From NCBI GenBank assembly GCA_009845995.1, contig VXYK01000005.1:1-58367 (forward strand): 58,367 bases of DNA, read 5' to 3'. The position numbers were made by a program, and so were the translations under genes. The DNA comes from Acidimicrobiaceae bacterium (GTDB lineage Bacteria > Actinomycetota > Acidimicrobiia > Acidimicrobiales > Aldehydirespiratoraceae). The notes under the pieces were generated by a model. The model did no database searches. It worked only from the letters and a program-made list of their open reading frames with translations, and was not told where the DNA came from. Shown here piece by piece: positions 52,344 to 58,367 of the stretch. Position 1 is the stretch's first letter. Each line of letters starts with the position of its first letter.

Positions 52344-54085
52344 CGAGCCGCGCCTGCGTTGTTGCCGGGCGCAACCGGAGCCGCGGCTGCGTTGTCACCG
52401 GGCGCAACCGGAGCCGCGGCTGGGTTGTTGTCGGGCAGGGTACTGTCGTGTCGGTAGAACCGGGGCGACTCGGGTGCCAGTGGTTGATTACCAAGAACCA
52501 GGTCAGCAGCCTTTTCTGCGAGCATCATGACGGGAGCATAGATGTTGCCGTTGGTCAGATACGGCATCGATGACGCATCGATCACCCGCAGCCCTTCGGT
52601 CCCGTACACCCGCATGGTCGACGGATCGAGCACAGCATCGTCTCCCACTCCCATCTTGGCTGTGCACGACGGGTGCAGCGCGGTTTCTGCATCGCGACGA
52701 ACCCAGTCGAGGATCTGCTCGTCGCTGTCGACCTCGGGCCCAGGCGAGATCTCACCGCCGTTGAAGGGTTCCATCGCCGGTTGGTTGAGCAGACCTCGGG
52801 CATGACGCACTGCCTCAACCCATTCCCGGCGATCCTGGTCCGTGGAGAGATAGTTGAATCGGAGCGCTGGTTTGTCTTTCGGGTCGCCGCTGCGAATCTC
52901 CACGGACCCCCGCGCATCGGAGTACATCGGGCCCACGTGCACTTGATAACCGTGACCGCCTTGCGGGGTGCTGCCGTCATAGCGGATGGCAATGGGCAGG
53001 AAATGAAACATCAGGTTCGGATATTCGACGTCTTCGTTGCTGCGTATGAAACCGCCCGCCTCAAAATGGTTGGACGACCCCGGACCCTTGCGGAACAGCC
53101 ATTGAAACCCGATCCAGGGGCGTTTCCACATCGCCAGATTGGGTTGGAGCGACACCGGCTGGTTACAGGAGAATTGGATGTACACCTCAAGATGGTCTTG
53201 AAGGTTCTGTCCCACCCCCGCCACGTCGGCCACCACTTCGATGCCGTGTTGTTCGAGCAGCGCGGCTGATCCGACACCGGAGAGTTGCAGGAGTTGCGGC
53301 GAATTGATGGCACCCCCGCACAAGATGACCTCCGCCGCGGTCACCGAGCGGGGTTTGCCCCTGTGTTCCAGTTCCACACCAGTTGCCCGATTGCCTTCGA
53401 AGCGAACCTTGGTGACGAAGGCTTTGGTCGTCAGATCCAGGTTCTTGCGTGACAGCACCGGATGCAGGTAGGCCCGGGCAGCACTCAGTCGGCGGCCGCG
53501 GTGCACGTTGCGGTCGAAGGCGTTGAAACCCTCCTGGCGTTCGCCGTTGACGTCGGTGGTGCGTGGATAACCGGCCTGTGCTGTGGCTTCCAAGAAGGCT
53601 TCGAACAGAGGGTTGGAGGCCGGCCCCCGTTCTAGAACCAGCGGGCCTTGGTCACCTCTGTAGACCGACCCGTCTTGCGGGGCGAGACAGTTCTCCATTC
53701 GCTTGAAATAGGGAAGGCAGTGGGCGTAGTCCCATGACTCCATACCGGGGTCGGCACCCCACCGTTCGAAGTCAAGCGGATTGCCTCTTTGGAAGATCAT
53801 CCCGTTGATGCTCGACGAGCCGCCGAGCACCTTGCCCCGAGCATGGTAGACACGTCGTCCCCCCATCTCGGGCTCCGGCTCGGACTCGTACATCCAGTCG
53901 TAGAAGCGATTGCCGATCCCGAACGACAGGGCCGCGGGCATGTGGATGAATACATCGAATTTCCAGTCGCGCCGACCTGCTTCCAAAACCAGCACCGAAA
54001 CCGCCGGATCTGCCGACAAACGGTTGGCCAGAGCGCAACCGGCCGAACCCCCGCCGACGATCACATAGTCGTAGCGATCTCGCAT
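52340..54085 (-). CDS. GMC oxidoreductase, choline dehydrogenase-like
   Basis: 581 residues. N-terminal FAD fold [20 protein letters not shown] signature [18 protein letters not shown], the second signature [17 protein letters not shown] and catalytic-His region [12 protein letters not shown]. Close to BetA, which oxidises choline to betaine aldehyde; other alcohols are possible. The last ~25 residues are an Ala/Pro tail ([19 protein letters not shown]) created by two copies of the dispersed 23-bp repeat. The usual C terminus would end near VLGNQPL. Confidence 0.88.
   Translation of the reverse strand: MRDRYDYVIVGGGSAGCALANRLSADPAVSVLVLEAGRRDWKFDVFIHMPAALSFGIGNRFYDWMYESEPEPEMGGRRVYHARGKVLGGSSSINGMIFQRGNPLDFERWGADPGMESWDYAHCLPYFKRMENCLAPQDGSVYRGDQGPLVLERGPASNPLFEAFLEATAQAGYPRTTDVNGERQEGFNAFDRNVHRGRRLSAARAYLHPVLSRKNLDLTTKAFVTKVRFEGNRATGVELEHRGKPRSVTAAEVILCGGAINSPQLLQLSGVGSAALLEQHGIEVVADVAGVGQNLQDHLEVYIQFSCNQPVSLQPNLAMWKRPWIGFQWLFRKGPGSSNHFEAGGFIRSNEDVEYPNLMFHFLPIAIRYDGSTPQGGHGYQVHVGPMYSDARGSVEIRSGDPKDKPALRFNYLSTDQDRREWVEAVRHARGLLNQPAMEPFNGGEISPGPEVDSDEQILDWVRRDAETALHPSCTAKMGVGDDAVLDPSTMRVYGTEGLRVIDASSMPYLTNGNIYAPVMMLAEKAADLVLGNQPLAPESPRFYRHDSTLPDNNPAAAPVAPGDNAAAAPVAPGNNAGAAR
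52364..52386 (+). repeat. dispersed 23-bp repeat, copy 4, in the 3' end of the GMC gene
   Basis: GCCGGGCGCAACCGGAGCC then GCGG; tandem with copy 5, 33 bp apart, with the flanking GTTGT also repeated. Read in frame on the minus strand as an Ala/Pro/Gly tail. Confidence 0.75.
52397..52419 (+). repeat. dispersed 23-bp repeat, copy 5, in the 3' end of the GMC gene
   Basis: Same as copy 4 except for its first base (A in place of G). The 33-bp period adds exactly 11 codons, so the GMC frame is kept. Confidence 0.75.
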
Positions 54086-54209
54086 CCGAGCATTCTACGC
54101 CGCCATAGTTTGCGCCGAGACGCGAAAGATATGCCCTTTCCGCCCGATTTCAGCTCTGCTAGGTTGAAGAGTGCCCAGCTAGGGCGTCCAATCTGGAAGG
54201 ATCCGAGAT

Positions 54210-54563
54210 ATGGCTCGAAACGCGGTCAGGAGCTTCACCAACTTCCTGCGTCTGCTGCGTGGGATGCCACCGACTCGAACCGGAGTGTCAACCACAGGTG
54301 CCAAACAGGCGCGTGAAGCGTTGCATGTCCGAGGACCGGGTGGTACCGCTGGCGCCTTCTCTGGAACCAGCTCAACCGACAGCCACCTCGGAAAGGCAAT
54401 CGCCAGCGGCCACCAGGAGAAGGTCTACGGGGACCCCGCCTCCAAGAACCGTGTCGTCGGTTACGGAGGACACGCCCCGAAGTATCGAAAGAAGTCATCC
54501 GGCTTTGTCACGGTTGTTCTTGTACTGCTGTTCCTCGGGATCATCCTGTCGGAGTTTCTCTAA
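54210..54563 (+). CDS. hypothetical tail-anchored protein
   Basis: 117 residues, preceded by GAAGGA. A basic N-terminal helix (ARNAVRSFTNFLRLLRG), a Gly/Ser/His-rich middle (GGTAGAFSGTSSTDSHLG, VVGYGGHAPKYRKK) and a C-terminal hydrophobic segment FVTVVLVLLFLGIILSEFL. No family recognised. It precedes the betaine transporter genes by 124 bp. Confidence 0.6.
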   Translation: MARNAVRSFTNFLRLLRGMPPTRTGVSTTGAKQAREALHVRGPGGTAGAFSGTSSTDSHLGKAIASGHQEKVYGDPASKNRVVGYGGHAPKYRKKSSGFVTVVLVLLFLGIILSEFL

Positions 54564-54687
54564 CTCAACAGCTCACAGGTTTCGATATCGGGCCGCGGTT
54601 GTGATCGGGGTCAAATTGGCGACAAGCCGCGCTGGAGGGTCCAAGCGCGCTAAGGTGCCGGGTTGTCCGCCGCTGGGGAGGCTATGA

Positions 54688-55911
54688 ATGGTAGAGATGG
54701 GTGAAGAGATCATCGTCTTGGACGAGGTCTATAAAATATTCGGTCCGCAGCCGCGAGGCAGAGCCTTCGATCTGGCTCGATCCGGGATGGGCAAGAACCG
54801 ACTCCAAGCGGTGACTGGCCATGTTCTCGGACTGAACAACGTTTCGTTCTCGGTGAACAAAGGTGAGATCTTCGTGGTGATGGGTCTGTCGGGATCGGGC
54901 AAGTCCACTGCGATCCGTACCGTGAACAAACTCTTCGACATCACCTACGGCACGGTCAACGTCGACGGCACAGACGTTCAACAGCTTGAGGGTTCTGATC
55001 TGCAAGCGTTCCGCCGCCAGTACATGGGCATGGTGTTTCAGCACTTCGCTTTGTTTCCCCACCGCAAAGTGATCGACAACGTCAGTTACGGGCTGAAGGT
55101 CCAGGGCATCGCCAGACAGGCACGCGAGGATGCCGCGATGCGATCGCTCGCTCTGGTGGGGCTTGACACCTACGCGCAGAGCTTTCCATCTGAGCTTTCG
55201 GGTGGCATGCAGCAGCGGGTCGGTCTGGCTAGGGCGCTGGCGTCCGACCCTGACATTCTGTTGATGGACGAAGCATTCAGTGCACTTGACCCACTCATCC
55301 GCCGTCAGATGCAGGACGAGATGATGGAGATCCAAGGTGAACTGCACAAAACGATCCTGTTCATTACCCACGATCTCAACGAGGCACTCAGAATCGGCGA
55401 CCGGGTGTGCATCATGAAAGATGGCGCTGTCGTCCAGATCGGCACTCCCGAGGAGATCCTCACTCAGCCTGCGACCGGTTACGTTGCCGAGTTCGTCCAG
55501 GACGTGGACCAGGGACGGGTAATCCAAGTGCATGAAGTGATGCAGCAACCGGCGCCGGTCAGCACGGATGTCTCTCTGGCTGAGGCACTTAGCAAGATCG
55601 GTGATCGCTCAGGAGCCTTTGTCGTGGACGACAGCGGTTCGCCCACGCACTTGCTCACAAGCGAAGACGGGATTCGCGCAGCCTCTATGGGAACTGCCGA
55701 AGTGACACCGGCGCTGCGCTCCGATTTTGACCGTTGCGCCCCGAGCGACTGCCTCAACACGGTCTACGCGGCCGCAGGACGCGGGCTGCCGATAGCTGTC
55801 TGCGATGACTCCGGAGCGCTGGTCGGGAACCTCGATCCCACCCAGATCATGGAGGAAATGGGACGGGTCGAACATCTGATAGACCACTTCGAGCGAGAGG
55901 TGTTCATGTAA
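54688..55911 (+). CDS. proV: glycine betaine/proline ABC transporter ATP-binding protein (ProV-like)
   Basis: 407 residues. An N-terminal ProV-type extension (KIFGPQPRGRAFDLARSG) is followed by Walker A GLSGSGKST, Q-loop GMVFQHFALFPHRKV, signature LSGGMQQRV, Walker B ILLMDEAFSALDP and a C-terminal CBS-type sensor region (from about 285). GGGAGG lies six bases before the ATG. It energises uptake of betaine-type osmolytes and overlaps the permease start by one base. Confidence 0.92.
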   Translation: MVEMGEEIIVLDEVYKIFGPQPRGRAFDLARSGMGKNRLQAVTGHVLGLNNVSFSVNKGEIFVVMGLSGSGKSTAIRTVNKLFDITYGTVNVDGTDVQQLEGSDLQAFRRQYMGMVFQHFALFPHRKVIDNVSYGLKVQGIARQAREDAAMRSLALVGLDTYAQSFPSELSGGMQQRVGLARALASDPDILLMDEAFSALDPLIRRQMQDEMMEIQGELHKTILFITHDLNEALRIGDRVCIMKDGAVVQIGTPEEILTQPATGYVAEFVQDVDQGRVIQVHEVMQQPAPVSTDVSLAEALSKIGDRSGAFVVDDSGSPTHLLTSEDGIRAASMGTAEVTPALRSDFDRCAPSDCLNTVYAAAGRGLPIAVCDDSGALVGNLDPTQIMEEMGRVEHLIDHFEREVFM

Positions 55912-58052
55912 TGACTGTTCTAGCGCAAGCCGCAAACGACGCCAGCGAATCTGTCACTCACGACTTGACCGACAACCGGGTACTTGAGGACTTTCGTATC
56001 CCCTTCGGGAAATGGGTTGATCAGGCCGTTGACTGGATTGTCGTCAACCTGGAATGGCTACTCGCCATCATCGAATGGCCCTTCGTCTATCTCAACGACA
56101 TCCTCGTCGAAGCCATCCTCGAGCCGATCTCGTGGATCTGGGTCGTCCTGTTCTTCTTTGTGATCGGCACACTGATCCGAAACGTGCAAGTCGGTCTGTT
56201 CGCCGCGGTCAGCCTCACAGTATGCGGGCTTCTCGGCAATAACTTCTGGTTGGAAACTGCCCGAACCATCGGCTTTATCGGCGTAGCCGTGTTCTTGTGC
56301 GTGCTGATCGGTATACCGCTGGGAGTCGCCTGCGGGCGCGTCGACGCCTTCTGGCAAGTCGTACGGCCGGTTCTCGACGCCATGCAAGTCGTGCACTCAT
56401 TCGTCTACATGCTGCCGTTCATCTACTTCTGGGGAATCGGCACGGTGAGCGCAACGATGGTCACGATGGTGTTCGCGTTGCCTCCGTTGATCCGGTTGAC
56501 CAATCTCGGCGTCCGCCAAGTACCTGCAGATGTGGTGGAAGCAAGCAGGGCTTACGGTGCCCCCGAGTGGCGCGTGTTGTTTGATGTGCAAATTCCGCTT
56601 GCCCGGCCGGCCATCATGACCGGGATCAACCAGACACTGTTGCTAGCCATATCAATGCTGGGTATCGCTGCAATCATGGGCGCTGGTGGTCTCGGTCGAC
56701 TGCTGTTCAATGCGTTGTCCCGTCAGGATGTCGCCCTCGGTGCATCCGCCGGTTTGGCCTTCTTCCTGGTGGCCGTCGTCTTGGACCGAATCTCACAAAC
56801 CGAGGCGAGCGACAAGGGCAGCATTTTCAGACGAATTCGGCTGGCGTGGGCGCACCGGAAAGACCCCGAAAAGCTCCTCGTCGACGAAACCGCTGAGGCA
56901 CCTGCCGAATCGTCGGAGAGCGACAACCTCGAAGGGGCGTTCGCCGAGGTCAGCCAAAAGGAGCGTCCGTGGATGCTCGTGTCCGCGTTGGGCGGCGTTC
57001 TAGCCATCGTTTCGGTGTTCCTCACATGGACCATCGATGCGGGGTTCTTCAGCGCTCACGGCCGCCGTGCAGATGAGAGTCTCTCAGGGGAGTCTTTCAA
57101 CGGTCTAGCGGCCACGGGAGGCTCCTGGTTCGGGTACCTGACGTTGGCATTCGGGCTTATGATCGTGGCCGCGGTGGCCACGACACGCCTCGCACCTGGC
57201 CGCGGACCAAGGTTCTTCACCACCGACGGCGCCCTGATCAGTGCGCTGGCACTACTCGTCATGATGGTTTGCTACCTGTTGGCTTCACCCGTTGCCGGCA
57301 CTTCTCCGGGAACGGGAGCGGGCGTGTATCTCGCTCTGGTCGGCGGGCTCTTGGCGACGGTTGGTTCGCTGATGTGGATCCGCTACGCGGCGCACGCACC
57401 TTTGCATCCACTGAGCCTGAAAATCGGTTGGGGTCGGATAATCGGAGGCGCCATAGCCGCGTTGGTGATTTTCATCGGCGCGTTCTCGGGTTGGTCCTTC
57501 GATGAACGCACCGACTTGGTGGTGACCGCTGAGACCGAGGCGAAAATCGAAGAGCTGAGACAGAAGGCAATCGAGAATCCTGCGGATGCCGGCCCGATCG
57601 GTGCCGAGATCTCAACGTTGCGAGCTCAACTAGACATCACTGAGCGAAAAATCACCGACGGGGTCAGTGGCGAGGGCACCAGACTCGGGATCTGGACGCT
57701 TATCGCAGGGCTGATCGGTTTGGCCACCACGTTGCCCGCCTCGGGACTGTTCGGCCGCGAGGAGCAGCGTCAATGGCGCTGGAGCACAGTCACCGCCGGT
57801 ATCGGTGCCGGTGTCGCGGCAGCGGCTTTCAGCTGGATCTTTGTTCAGGTCCGCTCTGCCGATTCCAACTATGTGAGTGGCGTGGGATCATTTCTGACGA
57901 TGATCGGCGGGTGCATGCTGGCCGCCACTGCGCTGTCGGTCTTGAGCGAGTTCCGCCGGGCCAAGATCTACTCGGACATGGATCCATCAGAAGAGTCCCA
58001 GTCAACATCGGCTGCCGACCAACCGGCCAGAAAAGAACAACCGGTGGCTTGA
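55911..58052 (+). CDS. proW: ProW-like betaine ABC permease with long C-terminal membrane extension
   Basis: 713 residues, about twice the family length. Residues 1-300 are a ProW/OpuAB permease (membrane helices, then the EAA-like loop VVEASRAYGAPEWRVLFDVQIPLARP and GINQTLLLAISMLGIAAIMGAGGLG). Residues 340-713 add roughly seven further hydrophobic helices and a soluble, coiled-coil-prone segment (VTAETEAKIEELRQKAIE ... LRAQLDITERKI). The extension has no name I can give; it may be a sensor or an insulating domain. Confidence 0.88.
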   Translation: MTVLAQAANDASESVTHDLTDNRVLEDFRIPFGKWVDQAVDWIVVNLEWLLAIIEWPFVYLNDILVEAILEPISWIWVVLFFFVIGTLIRNVQVGLFAAVSLTVCGLLGNNFWLETARTIGFIGVAVFLCVLIGIPLGVACGRVDAFWQVVRPVLDAMQVVHSFVYMLPFIYFWGIGTVSATMVTMVFALPPLIRLTNLGVRQVPADVVEASRAYGAPEWRVLFDVQIPLARPAIMTGINQTLLLAISMLGIAAIMGAGGLGRLLFNALSRQDVALGASAGLAFFLVAVVLDRISQTEASDKGSIFRRIRLAWAHRKDPEKLLVDETAEAPAESSESDNLEGAFAEVSQKERPWMLVSALGGVLAIVSVFLTWTIDAGFFSAHGRRADESLSGESFNGLAATGGSWFGYLTLAFGLMIVAAVATTRLAPGRGPRFFTTDGALISALALLVMMVCYLLASPVAGTSPGTGAGVYLALVGGLLATVGSLMWIRYAAHAPLHPLSLKIGWGRIIGGAIAALVIFIGAFSGWSFDERTDLVVTAETEAKIEELRQKAIENPADAGPIGAEISTLRAQLDITERKITDGVSGEGTRLGIWTLIAGLIGLATTLPASGLFGREEQRQWRWSTVTAGIGAGVAAAAFSWIFVQVRSADSNYVSGVGSFLTMIGGCMLAATALSVLSEFRRAKIYSDMDPSEESQSTSAADQPARKEQPVA

Positions 58053-58143
58053 CGAGGAATTAAAAGCTATTCTTACGGTCCGCTCGCTACGAGCATCGAG
58101 CTCGGCGCGTGAAGGAAACCCAACCCAGGAGGGAAACCCAACC

Positions 58144-58367
58144 ATGATAAGAAAACGAGCGCTTATGTGGCTCGCGTTGTTGGCGGCGTTCGCACTGTTC
58201 GTCGCGTCGTGCGGAGACGACGACTCCGATACCACGACGGCCGATGATGGCGACGACATGGCCGACACGGGCGATGATGGCGACGACATGGCCGACGACG
58301 GCGACGACATGGCCGACGACGGCGACGACATGGCCGACGACGGCGACGACATGGCCGACGACGGCGA
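58144..58367 (+). CDS. substrate-binding lipoprotein of the betaine transporter, N-terminal part (cut by window end)
   Basis: 74 codons are present with no stop before the window ends. Signal peptide MIRKRALMWLALLAAFALF is followed by lipobox VASC (C23), so the protein is lipid-anchored. AGGAGGG is ten bases upstream. From residue 34 the sequence is a run of GDDMADD heptads. Its place directly after proV and proW suggests the ProX/OpuAC-type binding protein, but no binding domain is visible here. Confidence 0.65.
   Translation, partial: MIRKRALMWLALLAAFALFVASCGDDDSDTTTADDGDDMADTGDDGDDMADDGDDMADDGDDMADDGDDMADDG
58243..58367 (+). repeat. 21-bp coding tandem repeat (GDDMADD heptads)
   Basis: Unit GGCGACGACATGGCCGACGA plus C, repeated at least four times almost identically with two diverged earlier units, continuing past the window end. 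It encodes an acidic linker after the lipid-anchored cysteine. Near-identity of units points to recent slippage expansion. Confidence 0.9.

Noticed and set aside
52364..52419. Frameshift or read-through at the 3' end of the GMC oxidase
   Set aside because: The frame continues cleanly through two 33-bp-spaced repeat copies to a stop that overlaps the metY ATG as ATGA, so the longer tail is most likely genuine.
58243..58367. CRISPR-like repeat array
   Set aside because: The 21-bp units are directly contiguous, in frame and lack spacers; this is a coding tandem repeat.

Overview
The window looks like a chromosomal segment of a high-GC actinobacterium, most likely a free-living (probably marine) member of the Acidimicrobiia. 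Evidence for this is a WhiB regulator beside a PdtaS-type kinase, the conserved actinobacterial set histidine phosphatase / DUF3090 / SCO1664-family, a DUF3107 protein, a DUF5317 membrane protein, an F420-type reductase subunit, a protein of the mycothiol-dependent nitroreductase family, frequent GTG/TTG starts and ATGA overlaps. Coding density is very high. There is no rRNA, prophage, IS transposase or CRISPR array. The one RNA gene recognised is tRNA-Arg(CCG).

Layout. 1-3.2 kb: lysA and argS, with a divergent tRNA-Arg. 3.2-6.4 kb: a decayed substrate-binding-protein remnant, an F420 hydrogenase/dehydrogenase beta-like flavoprotein, an Ltp-type superinfection-exclusion-like protein flanked by 50-bp direct repeats, and a DsbA/Rv2466c-like oxidoreductase. 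The active-site motif of that last gene is encoded as UGA-Pro-Trp-Cys, and a good bacterial SECIS hairpin follows at the right distance, so it is probably a selenoprotein. I regard this as the most important item in the window. 6.4-20.7 kb: small lipoproteins, a DUF4143 AAA ATPase with an unusual C-terminal extension, UdgB, the DUF3090 operon, etfBA, a lipid kinase, GDPD, whiB, pdtaS, DUF3107, and the divergent mrp/SufR-like pair. 20.7-30.1 kb: a complete minus-strand System I cytochrome c maturation operon ccmABCDEFGH plus a CcmI-like TPR protein, ending in a YceI-like/cytochrome c/copper monooxygenase fusion. 30-39.2 kb: envelope and housekeeping genes (DUF5317, GH63/GT4 pair, NUDIX, YcaQ-like, leuS).

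39.2-58.4 kb: a region for methylated osmolytes and one-carbon units. A six-gene plus-strand operon encodes a corrinoid protein, DUF1638, a small Virulence-factor-domain protein, a pterin-binding methyltransferase, a 2Fe-2S/ASKHA corrinoid activator and a non-pyrrolysine MttB-family methyltransferase. This is the full parts list for moving a methyl group from a quaternary amine such as glycine betaine to tetrahydrofolate. Next come an MFS transporter coupled to a DmdA/GcvT-like demethylase, a PabB-PabC fusion for folate supply, an alpha/beta hydrolase, metY, a choline-dehydrogenase-like GMC oxidase and the start of a ProVWX-type betaine transporter, whose substrate-binding lipoprotein runs off the window end. 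A 23-bp GC-rich motif is dispersed in five copies, some inside coding regions, and a 55-nt perfect-stem hairpin lies in the leuS/corrinoid intergenic region.
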